A DNA stretch of 64,000 nucleotides from Mimosa pudica (Eukaryota; Streptophyta; Magnoliopsida; Fabales; Fabaceae), in assembly GCA_029929735.1 (NCBI GenBank), contig JAKELP010000041.1, positions 10,105,001-10,169,000 on the forward strand. The letters run 5' to 3'. This document shows, one piece after another, positions 9,356 through 21,728 of the stretch; the stretch's first letter is position 1, and each line of letters begins with the position of its first letter. A program made the position numbers and the translations under genes. A model generated the notes under the pieces. That model did not search any database, was not told the origin of the DNA, and saw nothing but the letters and a program-made list of their open reading frames with translations.

Positions 9356-12300
9356 AAGGTGCGCTGGTAGAGAGACAATTTGTAGTAGTGTTACTACCCA
9401 ATCCCTTCATCTATGTAATTCACAGGTCCTTTTTCAAATTAACAAGTCACTAATATAATCCTACAATTAACACAATTTTACAATACAATAAACCTATACA
9501 TGTAATCATATATAAAAAGATAAGAAACACTCACACCAAAACAAAATTAGCATAACAATGCTTAACTCATCCATTAGTCATCATAACCCTACCATTTCAA
9601 TAAATTAACCCGAGAATATGGTAATCATCACCAACAAAATGGTCAACCTACAATGAACTTGATATCACCATTAGCAATCAAGGTACCATACCCATAATCA
9701 ATCAGTCATCATAGAGAATTATGATTAAGAAAAAGGAAATCAAACACTTCCACAAAACTTTAAGGAATCACTCCTACTTAAACATACATTCACATACATT
9801 TTGCGCACTCACTTGTACCCCTACTTCAACCAAATCTCAAGGAAAGACAAAGAAAGTTTATGCTTTATCCAAACTTACATTCAAGCATACCAGACTTAAA
9901 GTAAAATAAGAACGAGGTGAACACCAACATTAAATTTTCTTTTCTGTAGCCTTCATTCAGCCAAAGTAACAGAGAAAACAAGGAAATTCCAATTTCTTAT
10001 TCAATTCACATTAAACCTCCAAAAACCAAACTAGCAAGAAACCATGCAAGAATGTAAAATCAACAACTTCAAGTATCAAACATCCACCAACTCAAACTTT
10101 TACACTATAGACCGAATATTACGTGTAATTATTAGGTTTCTTGATAAAATTCAAGAATCCTTTAATAACTTGATCAATATTTGTCACACAGATCAAAAGA
10201 AACATTAAATCTTGTTTGTACTTGAAAATCGAAAAACAAAAATAAAAAGTCAGATTTAAATTTGATTTCAATCTTAAAGGCACATCCAAAAATCAGTCTG
10301 CCCAACCTTGATTAAGACAATTGTTACTTCCTAAATCCTCTCAACCATAGCAGTAAAAGAAAATGTACAACATTCATAATCACATACCACATCCTTATTG
10401 AGCTATGTCCATGTTTATACACACACAAGCATCACCATTACTTTTACTTCTTTATATACCCGCACAATAATCAAAAACAGAGATGTAAGAAGCTTCCCAA
10501 TGATTACCCTCCAGTTTAGACATCTATCACACATACAAGAATCATTTCAACAACATCCCTTCATTCAACACAAATGCATTCGCATTAGTTATTGTCATTC
10601 TTTGCAACCCCAGGACAACAATGTCAAAGCACAACTAAAGTAGGGATAAATAAAAATTTATAACCTATCATGCTCAATCAAACTCACACATACATATCCA
10701 GCCATATTAGAATTCAAATAAAATTCTACAACTACTTCATTACAGCTTTGGAACCCCAAGTCTTAGAAGAATCTGTCGGGTTGGAAAAATCCCACTTGAG
10801 GATTATGATAAACATCACATAACCCTTTAATCTACAATCAAAACACCACTTAGGTTACCCTTGTTCCTTTCATCATTTATAAACCATAAACCTTATTCCA
10901 TAATCAGTTAATAACTTCAATCAACAAATTATAACTATCAATTTAGTCGTAACAGTCATAAACCCCATAAATCCTAGTCAAGAAACCACTTTGACAACAT
11001 GAATGATAAAAATTCAATCCATGGTTTTTTTTTCCAAACCAATCACCCCATTCAATATGACTTACTAGCAATTAGATACCATACAAGATCACCATAACTA
11101 TGAGAGTCAAAAGGGGGTTTCGAAATCCCCATTACCTCAACTTATCAACACTTTCATTAGACAAACTTATTTACAAAATAAAATATAGTACAAAGACCAC
11201 AACAAACAGCCGAACAATGGAAAGGAAGGAAAAAGAACTTGAGAAATCACCAACTCAACACAAATCAGACATGGAGTATTAGAATCCAACTATAACAGTT
11301 TTACCATCAATTAGCATTTTCGTGCCTAAAGAAAAATCAACAAGAACACCTCATTTAAATCACAGAATTCTTCAATCCCTCCACAAAAATCTGAAATTAA
11401 ACACTTAGAATCAAAATTTATACTACCTCTTACAAATTCAAGAGTTCATAACCCCAAACAACCTAAGCCATTTCGGATTCTCTCTCATTCTCACCCAGAA
11501 ATCGCAGAAAAAGGGTAGAAACGGAAGAAAAATATTACCTAAACTCGTGTTTAACCTTCCATGACTCACCGGAGCTTCGCCGTCGCCGGAAACTCGCCGG
11601 GAATCGGCCATTTAGGTGGCTGGCCGAGATTCAAAAGCAAAGAAGGAGATAGGTAAGAAAAAGAAGTTGAAAAGAGATGATCTTGAAGATTCAACAAGAG
11701 AATGGCGAAGCTTACCTACCCCAATCGTCGTCCGCCGCAGTAACAGCCGGAAAAACTCGCCGGAAAATAGAAAACGCAGTGGAAGAGTGAAGAAGACCGA
11801 AGAAAACGAGCAGAAAGGAAAAGAATAAAGGCACAAACGATCTGCAAGGATTGGGAGGAGAAGAAGAAGTGGATGGAAGGAGGTGAGTAATGAAACAATT
11901 GTTGGGTGAGATTAGAGAGAGAGCAACGATGGTGGAGGGTTTGAAGGGAGGGGGCGACGGGTTGATGATGATGAAAGTGAAGGGACCGTGTTTTTGGTAT
12001 GGAATGGGGAGGCTAGGGTTTTGCTATTTGGGTATGCACATAGTATTTAAGGAAAATTCCAATTGACTACCCATCTGTTTATTTTAATTATATTTTCTAA
12101 TCCCAAAAGTTTGTATATATATCACTACATCCCTTTCTCTCTATAATACTCTTATCTAGAATTCAAAATATTTTTCAAATAAATTTCTAATTCCAAAAGA
12201 CTCCTTTAACTCTATATCTTTAAATTCCGAAGTAAATAAGATTTAATATGCATAAATCATCTAAAATATCATAAATTTATTCCTAACACTTTAAATTTCT

Positions 12301-14650
12301 TAAATCATACCTCAAGACATTAATAAATTCTTTATTATCCCTAATTTAAAATTCGGGATGTTACACGCATCATATATACTTTAGGTACGATTTAAACCAT
12401 CTCTTTATTACCATTTGATTCATAATCATCCAATACTCAAAAGACTCCACTTATATTTCAAATATTATTAAAACATACTTCAACATTTCCTGTAACCTAT
12501 GGCTATGAGTTTAAAATTCATATACCAACCAAAACAATGCCAGCAACAAAGAAACAATGCTTTTCAGCCCAAAATATAATCATTCAATAACTGTACATGT
12601 ATATACACAAAACTAACTTTAAATTCTTCATACAAACATCACATGACTAAATTAACACATGTCATCAAAATATACGTCCACCCATTTATAATAGGTTCCC
12701 AATCAATTAAAACACATAAGTTATAACCAAGCTTCACATGATAATTTCAAAAAGAATCCTACTCTTCTTTAGTACTTAGCAAATCAATGAATTCCATCAT
12801 TAAATGTGAATTAGACCTTCAAGACCAATTTTAACAACTCCCAATTTTAGCAAGCAACTTAGAAATAACATACAAAAATCAATAATTATTTCTCAACACT
12901 TAGACATTCACCTGAAAGCTTGTAAAACAATCACAATCTTAAACTCATTTAACAAAGGAAGAACATAGGTAATTTTTTTAAACACACGTGTAAGAAACAA
13001 TTTCATCAATATCCATTCTTTTTAGTATGCATATATCACAACTCCTCATCCACTTACATATATTTTAGCAACAAACCTACTTTGGACACCCTTGAGGAAA
13101 TTCATTTAATCATCATAGTAAAACTCATTTCAAATCACATTCATATACATCAAAAAGCAAATTTTCACATGCTAAGTGTAACTTGCACCCGCACATCACT
13201 CAATCATATAATAAACAAAACTAGACTTAGAATAACCAAAATCTTCATTCTCTATACCAAAGGCCATAACAGCAAAAATAATGGAATAAAATTTATAAGC
13301 ACACATATAAACACTTTCAATTCAATCCAAGCAATAGCCATCATGAACATCACTTCATATGTCACACATTATGACCTAAAATATCAAATAAAACAAATTT
13401 AATTCATACCAATCAGAATTTGACATACATTAATATTTTTTTTTAACTATCAAATCGGCCAATTCAAAAGAAAAGTAAGGAAACTCATTGCTACTTTCAA
13501 GCTGATTTTCAAGGCATCAATAATTTAGGACTATATATATAAAAATAAAATAATAAATTCATTTGTTTTTAACCAATCAGCAACCAATTAAAGGAATATG
13601 GTATCCTCGTTAAATCCTAGCTCTTAGGAGACTATTTCATCTATAACTAATAATCTATACATTAAGTGGATGTTGAGCAAAACTATGTAGTACAAGTAAC
13701 TAATTTCTCTTTCCCAAACACCGATCAACAAATTAACAAGGTAGGAAATCTGCATAAACTTTATATTACAGCAATCAATTTACAGCCACACCTTAAGAGC
13801 TACTTCAGTTGCAAGAAGGTTATTGTAACACCACATTTGAAACCCAAGGATCGACAACACCTTTCTTGGTGCCTAGCCAAACCACAAAAATCCAACAAAT
13901 CGCACAAGAAATATCCTAATATCATACAACAACAAATTACAGATTTCAAACTCAAACCTAAATCCAATTCGGTCCTCATTCCTATATATATATGCACATA
14001 CACACGCAGCCAAAGAGAAGAAATTTTTGGAGAAATCAACATACAACCTTGAAAACATTATTCATGCTCAAATTGCTTTAGGAAACTCAAAATCCAAGAC
14101 TAAGTTTTGATTTTTGATGATTATTGAATCAAATCTTTAAACCCCAATCCTAAACCCTAACTCTCAAACGGCTCAAATCGCAGCAATTAAGGTAAGAAGA
14201 CTATGCAAAAATGCTTACGGTTTCTAAAAATGAAAAGGAGAGGCAACCCCGCCGCCGGCCGCCGCCAGAGTCGCCGGAAAAATTGGCCTTTTGATGGCTG
14301 GCCGAGTTGGTTTCAATAGAAAAGGGAGGAGGTAAGAAAATGATGTTGGGGAAAGGAACTAACTTGAAGAATGAAAGAAAAATGTGAACCTACCTCCCAA
14401 ACCCACCGGCCGTCGCCGGAAGCGAACTACTCGCCGGAAAAACGCGAGTTTGAAAACGGAGAGGGGAAGGGAGGTCTCACCGCCGCGCTGCTGCTTCGCC
14501 TCGCCGTCGCCGTTGAAGTCAGCCGCCGCCGCCGTGAGAGAAGAGAAACGAAGAAGAAGGCGGAGGGATCGAAGGAGCCGGAGATAATGAAGAAGAGGAA
14601 GGAGATCGAAGAAGATGATGATGAAGATAGGAGGCGACAGAAGAGAGGGA

Positions 14651-14715
<65 letters not shown>
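14651..14715. repeat. (TA)n microsatellite
   Basis: About 30 uninterrupted TA dinucleotides in the leader-like block of LTR copy A. The long frame crossing it (14371–14721) is not a credible protein. Confidence 0.97.
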
Positions 14716-14719
<4 letters not shown>

Positions 14720-15052
14720 AAAATGATTTAGAGTAAGATTTAGGGAAAATCACCATTAACTCCCTTATTGTTTATTCTTAATTATATTTCTAACCCAAAA
14801 GTTTGTATATATTATTATATCTTTTCCTTTTCATCTTATTATGATCTAAATTCTAATTTTGACTTTTCATGAAAGTTTCTATCCCCAATTAATTCTTTTA
14901 ATCATATTCCATTAAATTTAAAATAATTATGATTTATTGTCAATAAATCACCCCAAATCTCATAAATTCCTCCCTAAGACTCTTAATTCCCTTAATGATA
15001 CTTCAAAAATTTTGAATTATCTTTAATTAAATTTTTGGGATGTTACACCAAC

Positions 15053-15898
15053 AACAAAATAGGAATGAATATGATATTTTTGTGCAATTTTTAGCTTTAG
15101 CCATTCCAAGAAATATCAAAAATATGATTCCCCAATGAATGGGCAAAAATAATAGAGGGACCACCACGAAGTTCAAAAGCAGTTTCAAAGGTCAATGTTC
15201 AAAAAGGGAAATCAATTAAACAATGACAATATTGAAGAAGCCTACCAAAAAAATTACTGATCTTAGTTTGCAGGATTTTTTGCAAGCTTATACAGTATCT
15301 AAGTGTCTGAAATAACAATGTTGAAGAAGCCACACATCATTATTGGAATGTGGACTACCTACTCAATAATTACTTTGATAGAGATAATTTTAATATTGCT
15401 CTCAGTCTTCTTGTAGAAACAGTTCATTAACAACACCAAAATTAAGGCTTGATATTGCCTCTACTTTGAAAACAGGGAGAGGAGGATAAAAGTTACTTAT
15501 GTTCATCCTCTCTAATTGTAGCTTTCAAAACACCAAATTAAACCGTAATTATATCATGATCTACACAAACCATGAAGCCATAAAAAAAATGCAACTTCAC
15601 AGGCTTTTGTGATTTCTCCTTAAACGCCCTTCTAAATCACTTTCAGATTAAGAACATTTATCATGGTGGCTTGGAGGACTGCATCACAACTTGTTCCAAA
15701 ACCATTTTAAGCTTCTATTATTGTAAGTATGCGTACATCATACTTACCATTAATACATCTCTCTTTCCAATGCGGTTCCATGTTATACATGACGTAAAAT
15801 AAAGGGATGTAGAATTGTGTCTAAAATTTTGAGATAACCAATGCAATGATATGACTTCTAGTCCTTAACTTTAAAAAGAAACTATTCAAACTCCATAC
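15053..15898. other. intergenic, nothing recognised
   Basis: AT-rich right flank of the solo LTR stack. No gene or clear repeat seen. Confidence 0.5.
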
Positions 15899-15983
15899 CT
15901 AATATTCAAGTAATGGTTTCACACACTTTGGATTGCAAGACTCTTCAAGATATCTCTTTGAATCAACAGGATCTTTGTCAACC
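15899..15983 (-). pseudogene. QCR6-like exon ending in a stop codon
   Basis: The block follows a GTGTAG acceptor and encodes VDKDPVDSKRYLEESC followed by NPKCVKPLLEY, then TAG, then a GTATGG donor-like sequence. The hinge subunit QCR6 of the mitochondrial cytochrome bc1 complex has …VDPKKYLEExCKPKCVKPLLEYQACVKRI…, with Q at exactly the position of the stop. A CAG to TAG change at the last codon of the exon explains this. The next exon (ACVKRIQGDD…) was not found downstream (15053–15898), and no convincing first exon was found. It is therefore a gene relic. Confidence 0.6.
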
Positions 15984-18375
15984 CTACACCGACAAAAAAA
16001 ATAGATGAAATAGTTATGAACATGGACAACTAAATAGCAGAGCAACGACCTACACAAAATAAATATAAGGCAACATAACTTAAAAGAAGCAATTGGTGCA
16101 ACAGTTAAAAATATGAAAAGCCAAATATGGGTTTTGCTCACTTCTGCTATAAAAATAAAAGTCTAGCATCAGGACCAGTGAATTCCAATACCTCATCATC
16201 ATACACCAATCTATCATACAACAAATCAGCATTCTATAAAAAACATGGGAGTTATCATCTTATCAGGACATTCCAAGTCGCAAACAATGAGGTGTGTTAG
16301 CTAGTTATAAATCTATTTCTTCCCCACCTCTTCCAAACACCCAAAAAAGCCCAATAAATGGCATCATTAAGGCATTGATATAGACAGCAATCCTGATGTG
16401 GTTAATGGTCTAACAAAAGACACAATTTCCTTATAACAGGGGTATAAATAAATTAGCATATCTACAAATATGCCAAGTAATTCAAACTCACAAAACCAAA
16501 TGATTCAGTGGCAACCATTGATTTCAAAGTACATTGGATTTCACATTGTTGTGGATGATTAAATTTTTTTCATTTTACAGAACCCAAAAAAGTCTTTAGA
16601 TGGGGAAATATAAGCTGAACATGAAATAGATAATCTTATTTTCAAAAGAGTAAGGTATTATAATCTCCCTCAACACCACAAAGGGATAATTCCCCATTAC
16701 AATTTCTTCCAACCAAAATTCAAACCCTGTTTTATTTGAAAATGAAACAGATAATTTATTAACTATTTGTTGTTAGTAAACACTCATACACAAAGAATTG
16801 AACTAAACTAACAATCATGATTTGTTCAGGAGAAGATCAAGGATGAACTGAAAGAGTTTAACCTGGATCAAATGAGATTTCCATTGCCTCTTGCTCCATA
16901 CACAATGATAGAGTTGTTATGGCCTTCAAAAACTGAAGAGATAAGTCCCTTCACGTCTCTTGGATAGATGAATTCATTCTCTTCATTTTTTCCATATCAA
17001 TAGTCCACCTAGTATGAATCTCTACGACTGCAGTCATAAACAGTAGTTAGTAAGAGATTATTGTTTGTTATGATCTCAGGGAAATTGCTTACCTGTTGCT
17101 AGTAGTTAGTAAGAGATTATTGTTTGTGATGATCTCAGGGAAATTGCTTATCTGCTGCTAGTAAGAGATCATGATTAATGTCAAAAGCATATTTGTTGAG
17201 ACATGCAAGTACATTTTTTTTTGGAGAAATTGTCCCTATCTTAATAAGCTTACATAGTACTGATTCTATAATCTTAAGAAAATGCTAAGGCCATACTTCA
17301 GTAAGCTTCCTATGTATTTTATATTTAGAACAAATTTAAAGTTGTTTTATGTCTTGATTCAATTAAAGGTTGATTCAAATTTATGCTTCCTATGCATTTA
17401 CTTTGAACAGGTGATCAATGTAAGACACTTAAAACACACATATATAACCGAAAAAGGGGAAACAACATACATTAGAAACTATCAAAGCTTCTCTCGTTTT
17501 CAGTACATTCAAAGCTTAATTCTCAAAGAATCAAACTCCAAAGCATACTTCGGAAAGTTGAACATGAGCTATTTAAAAGCTAAAATCAAAAAGAAAAGAA
17601 ACAACCTACTTAATCAAAACTCAAACAAATGAATTAACGAAAATTTCTCATTCAAACAGAAATGGTAGATACAATTCCTTAAACCCATTGTTAACTATCT
17701 TGGCCATCCATTAATCATTTTCACAGTCTCTTCGATCTCTAAACATTGGAGCAAGCAGAAAAAGTAATCACATGCTAAGATATAATCTATTAGAGCATGA
17801 GAAGAATCTATCATTGTATACAAATAATTAATGAAACAATAAGAGTAAATAAAGGAAAAAAGCTCTCATTAAACTTAAAGCCATATAAATTATAAATAAC
17901 TTATCACCATAGACACTACAAAATTCATCATCACATTGAAACTCCAAGGCAGAAGTAGAATCAAACCAAGAAGTATCCAAACAAAGGATAAAAGCCGTCA
18001 TTAACATTGGGTGAGAAATTTTGTCTTGACTTACACAAAAATGTTTTTTTACCAAGTGTATGTTGGTTAAATTGAGAAAAATAAACAGGGTCTCTTTACT
18101 TGTGTCACCAACTCTTGTACAAAGTCATAAAACTACTTAAATAAAGTTGTTTGGGAGAATACTGTCAAAAAGTAAAAAATATAGTTCGAGAGAATGATAA
18201 AGCAAAAAAAAAAAAAGAACAACCGAATTAAATAAATCTTCAAGTTAAAAATTAAACTTTTAGATATCCTAAGCGATTTGAGGACTGTCTTTTATTGAAG
18301 CAAGAGATCACACACAGAGTTCCTAAGCAATTGGAACCAATTGCTTGTAACTTTCCCTTTAACCTAATCATCTGT
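15984..18375. other. region with scattered exon-like scraps, no assembled gene
   Basis: Mostly AT-rich. One minus-strand block (about 16935–16862, encoding FLKAITTLSLCMEQEAMEIS) lies between a CAG and a GTTAAAC and could be an exon of an unidentified gene. A 59-bp unit starting AGTAGTTAGTAAGAGATT is tandemly repeated at about 17042–17165 (just over two copies). Confidence 0.4.
17042..17165. repeat. 59-bp tandem duplication
   Basis: AGTAGTTAGTAAGAGATTAT starts at 17042 and again at 17101, with a few mismatches. A third, partial unit follows. Confidence 0.85.
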
Positions 18376-18505
18376 TTAATTTCTAATGTTCCCCTCATTA
18401 AAAGCTCGGTTCTTGTTATCCTTTAATGCGTTAAACCTATAATCTTGATCTTCCTTAGAGGCATAAGATTTCTCAAACCTACGCTTGAACAGAGGTACAA
18501 ATGTC
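18376..18505 (-). pseudogene. papain-type cysteine protease prodomain (I29) fragment
   Basis: The minus strand encodes FVPLFKRRFEKSYASKEDQD followed by YRFNALKDNKNRA. This matches the inhibitor I29 prodomain of RD19/cathepsin F-like plant proteases, whose pattern is FKxKFxKSYAxxEEHDYRFxxFKxNLRRA. The frame stops soon after, and neither the catalytic Cys/His/Asn domain nor a signal peptide is near. It appears to be an isolated exon remnant. Confidence 0.55.
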
Positions 18506-18746
18506 GAAACAAATATCATCCATGAAGTAAAAAAGCAGATTAGTTCTACTGTATTAGTTATTCTATTTTTCAACCATAAAATTCAGATTAAAACCCCCAA
18601 ATCGAGAATGAAGTTACGAAATAATTTTCTACGAGAATGAAAAATTTTTAAGTGGCAAATCAAATCATTTAAATAAAAAATAATTTGATTTTATTTAGTG
18701 AGGAAATTATTTAGAAAAGGTCATCTTAATTATTTCCACTTGATTA

Positions 18747-19115
18747 TCATGGATTTGTTGTCAAATAAAGGGATTCTAACAGTTGTGGTAACACATAAGT
18801 GACTGAATATGAGAAATGAAAGGCAAAAAAGAGAGGGATGAACTCACAATTTGTGAGGATGGGAGCTTGCCATGAGTGAGCTTTGATTTGATGACGAAGA
18901 GAGACACATAAGAGTTCCGATGACGATGACGATGACGATGACGATCGGTGGGAGAAGAGAGAGTAGGGAGAGCCGAGAGAGAGGAGAGTGAGGAGTGAGA
19001 GAGATAGAATGGGAAAGCAAGAGACTCGAGTGATTGATGGAAGAGCACAACGAAGCACCACAATAAAAGGCAGCAAGTGGAATTGGGAACTGAAGCGAAG
19101 AAGGAATAAAGGCAA
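18747..19115 (-). other. possible promoter/5'-leader with short first exon, product unknown
   Basis: A pyrimidine-rich minus-strand leader with a (CGATGA)n microsatellite (about 18919–18948) precedes ATG encoding MASSHPHK, then a GTGAGTT donor at 18847–18841. This looks like the start of a gene whose first exon is only 26 nt. No continuing exon could be assigned; the QCR6-like and I29-like scraps lie downstream on the same strand. Overlapping long frames here are low-complexity. Confidence 0.35.
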
Positions 19116-20206
19116 CTCTGAAAATTAAGGGTCAGACAATAAAGGATTCAAGTCTGACTTCAGAAAAGCCTGCAGCACTTCAACCCAATGTGAACCCACA
19201 AACAGGATAGTAAAATACACAATATATTTTATAAGATTTGATGAGGCAAAACTTTATTCAATCCACATTAGAAACTGGATCCTGTGTGAAAGCAAATGGG
19301 GTTCAAATACAAGATTTTAAGGGTTATATTTGATGAGGGCATAAATTAGGAAGTTTGTGTGTTGATGGTGTTTATTCTGTGCATGGTAAAGAACTGCTAG
19401 TGAGTGAAATATTGATGTGAGAGTTAGGAGGCAAAAAGGACTTTAAAGTGTAAAGAAGCCAACACTATGGGGACAAGTGAATGGGAAAGTTTGTAATGCC
19501 CTAAGAAAGTAATTGATCCAATTATTGATCGCTCACAAAGGTGTGTCCTTTTCTTGGGAACCTCACTTTGTAATTCATTCTCATCATTTCACTCCTCTAT
19601 AATATTAATTTCTTTAGCGATATACAACAATAATTATACAGCACTTCCTCTACTCCTAAATATTAGATCACTTGCCTAATTTAATTAAATTAATAATACT
19701 AGTTAAGTTAGTTATTAATTCACGATATTATTAATCTGCCTTAATTATATCTTTATTCTCACTCTGTATCTCTTACTTGTTTATTATAGATAAGCATTAT
19801 TATGGTTTATTTGGTAAAAATTGAGAAAAATTAGAAAGTTACTTATATTTAAGAATAAATTGAAATTTGAAAGTGATATTATATTTAAGAACAGAGGGAT
19901 ACACAAGAAAAATTACACTCACACATACATTTTGCTTATCTTTATTTGGATCCATACTTCTCTGGTCCAATTTACGAGGGACAAGGAGAGAAACTTATTC
20001 AATTCATAAGTCACATTATAAAATATCAAAACCATACTTACATTAAGTTCTTCAATCATAGAGCAATGTGTCCTATTTATTACTCCCTCTGGTCTGTACT
20101 ATAAGAGCTCAGTCGCCAAAATACGTTTGTTAAAACAACATGTAAAAGTTAATTGGGTGACTAGAATTAATATTTTTTTCCAATATTACCCATCTTTATT
20201 ATGATA
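19116..20206. other. intergenic, AT-rich; MITE-like start near 20081
   Basis: No gene seen. At about 20081 ACTCCCTCTGGTCTGTACTA resembles a MITE end, and a partial complement (TGAGCTTTTATA) lies near 21245, so the hAT element below may sit inside a MITE. Confidence 0.4.
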
Positions 20207-20214
20207 CTTTAAAG

Positions 20215-21147
20215 TAGAGCTGGAAATTGGGCAGGGCTGGCCCGCATAGGGCCTGGCCCAAACGAGTCATGCCCATTTAGGCCCGGTTCCCATTTTATAC
20301 TCCTATTTTCGGGCCGGGTTTGGCCCTTAGGGTCTGGCCCATTTTCATTTTTTTTGGAAAAACTAAACCTTTTTTTCTTAATCTATTTTTCCTCTTTCCA
20401 CCTTGTTCTCCTGTACATTTTTAAGGTTTTAGCAAAACAAAATCATCTAATAATATCACAATAAACATAGCTATAAGTCATAACATAGTCTGATAAGTGA
20501 TAACATAACAACATGATCATTTATACACATCATAATCTGACAGTCAAAATAAACAACAAAGACTTCAAAAAAATCTAAATAAACATTAAACAATAACATT
20601 CAACTACAAATAGATCACAAATAGATTCATCTAAGAGTGTGCTACATCATTATTGTCAATATCATCAACGGCATTTGATTGTACTTCGCTATAAATTGAA
20701 CTCTCCACTGACAAAAACATCAAGTCTTTACAGTTCTTCTTTACCATCATATGCACTATCTCCTCCATCATCTGCAAAAAAGAAAGAAAAACATAATTAA
20801 TTGTCCTTCAAGCATGTATTAAAAAGAAACAAAAATCATAAATTAAATAAATGATTCATGAACACACCATCATATTTAATTCCATGCAATCAATTCCTTG
20901 TGTAAATAAGAGCTCGAACATTGGAATGAATGATGGAACTCCTATATTTTTTAAAAAAAATAAAAGTGGAAACGGGCCTATAAATACGGGTCGGCCCGCA
21001 AACCGGCCCTAAAAGGTCCTCGGCCCTAAAGGGCCGGCCCTTATAGGCCCGACTCCCATTTTTCCTCCAAAATAGCAAGTCCGGCCCTGCTCGGGCTTGC
21101 ATGAAAACGGGTCGACCCGACGGGCCAGACCCATATTACCGGCTATA
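20215..21147. mobile_element. non-autonomous hAT transposon
   Basis: The terminal inverted repeats TAGAGCTGG and TATAGCCGG (other strand) are flanked by a perfect 8-bp duplication CTTTAAAG (20207–20214 and 21148–21155), as in hAT elements. The ends are rich in GGCCC/GGGCC subterminal motifs, while the 500-bp middle is AT-rich. No transposase frame. It belongs to the same broad type as the elements at 33395–34756. Confidence 0.85.
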
Positions 21148-21485
21148 CTTTAAAGAGAGAAAAATATATAAGCATTAATAAATATGAAAGAGAATTAGAA
21201 ATATGATAGGTAAAACGTATTAAATAAGGAGAGAATGTGAAATGAGCTTTTATAAGAACCCAAATTTAGGCTCAAGTTTTGAACCCAAACTATACATATT
21301 TTTGATCAAGTTTTTATATTATTGATCGATGTATAGTTAATTTACTACATCTAAAAATTAAGACACATATACATATCATAGTAAATTAAATTAAATATAT
21401 TTATACATATATTAATCGGTATGAAATTTGCTTTCGTCTTCAGTATTCACGTTACTATATAGATTCATCTTCTCATTTGTTTCTA

Positions 21486-21726
21486 CTGTCTCCGTTCCTA
21501 AATATAGGACCTAGATGACTTTTTTGAAAAATCCTACAAAAAGCAAAAAATAAGTTAATTATAAATTGATTTTCCTAATTTTTTCTCTTAAACAAGTTTA
21601 TTTTACCTATAAGCTAATGGATAATCTAAAAAGATATCAAATATATCATGATTTAATAACCTATTTCGCAACTTTAATCTTTCCAAAAAAAAGTTATCTA
21701 GGTCTTATATTTAGGAACGGAGGGAG
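21486..21726. mobile_element. Stowaway-type MITE 1
   Basis: Starts CTGTCTCCGTTCCTAAATAT, ends with the complement (…GGAACGGAGGGAG) and is flanked by TA on both sides (21484–21485, 21727–21728). 241 bp. Its interior matches the two MITEs at 22439 and 23155 in reverse orientation. Confidence 0.88.
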
Positions 21727-21728
21727 TA

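Larger units (their letters stand above)
4410..9390. mobile_element. non-autonomous CACTA (En/Spm) transposon
   Basis: The left end reads CACTACCACAGATT and the right end, on the other strand, CACTACTACAAATT. Both match CACTA-type terminal inverted repeats, and a 3-bp duplication TTA flanks the element (4407–4409, 9391–9393), as expected for this superfamily. The subterminal regions are filled with palindromic repeats built on TACATGCGCTT. No transposase was seen, so movement would need an enzyme supplied in trans. The interior holds unrelated exons (5264–6258) and a partial retrotransposon LTR. The equivalent site in LTR copy A (TTA at 2620–2622) is empty. Confidence 0.9.
2987..12365 (-). 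mobile_element. solo LTR copy B nested in copy A
   Basis: Same family as copy A: it starts TGTAACATAATG and ends GGGATGTTACA, with a perfect 5-bp duplication CGCAT at 2982–2986 and 12366–12370. Removing the CACTA element leaves about 4.4 kb. A block of roughly 145 bp (1385–1530 in A, 3355–3500 in B) is almost identical between the copies, whereas other parts have drifted. The CGCCGG-rich leader-like block is at 11540–11960. No retrotransposon protein frame was recognised inside. Confidence 0.83.
1098..15047 (-). mobile_element. solo LTR copy A (outer layer) of a long-LTR retrotransposon
   Basis: The element starts TGTAACATTG and ends GGATGTTACA, so it has TG…CA termini extended into a short inverted repeat. 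It is flanked by a perfect 5-bp duplication, CCAAC (1093–1097 and 15048–15052). Without the inserted copy B its own length is about 4.57 kb. No gag-pol is visible and the two ends do not share a direct repeat, so a solo LTR is the best reading. By analogy with known long LTRs it could be Ty3/gypsy Tat/Ogre-like. The orientation is minus because the start TGTAACATCCC…, followed by a CGCCGG-rich block (14220–14640), reads on that strand. A (TA)n tract lies at about 14651–14715. Confidence 0.8.

Noticed and set aside
14371..14721. 116-aa frame ending in a long (IY)n run
   Set aside because: It runs through the CGCCGG block and the (TA)n microsatellite of a solo LTR; low complexity only.
18747..19115. 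122-aa minus-strand frame rich in Leu and Ser
   Set aside because: Low-complexity leader with a CGATGA repeat; three frames are open at once, so openness is compositional.
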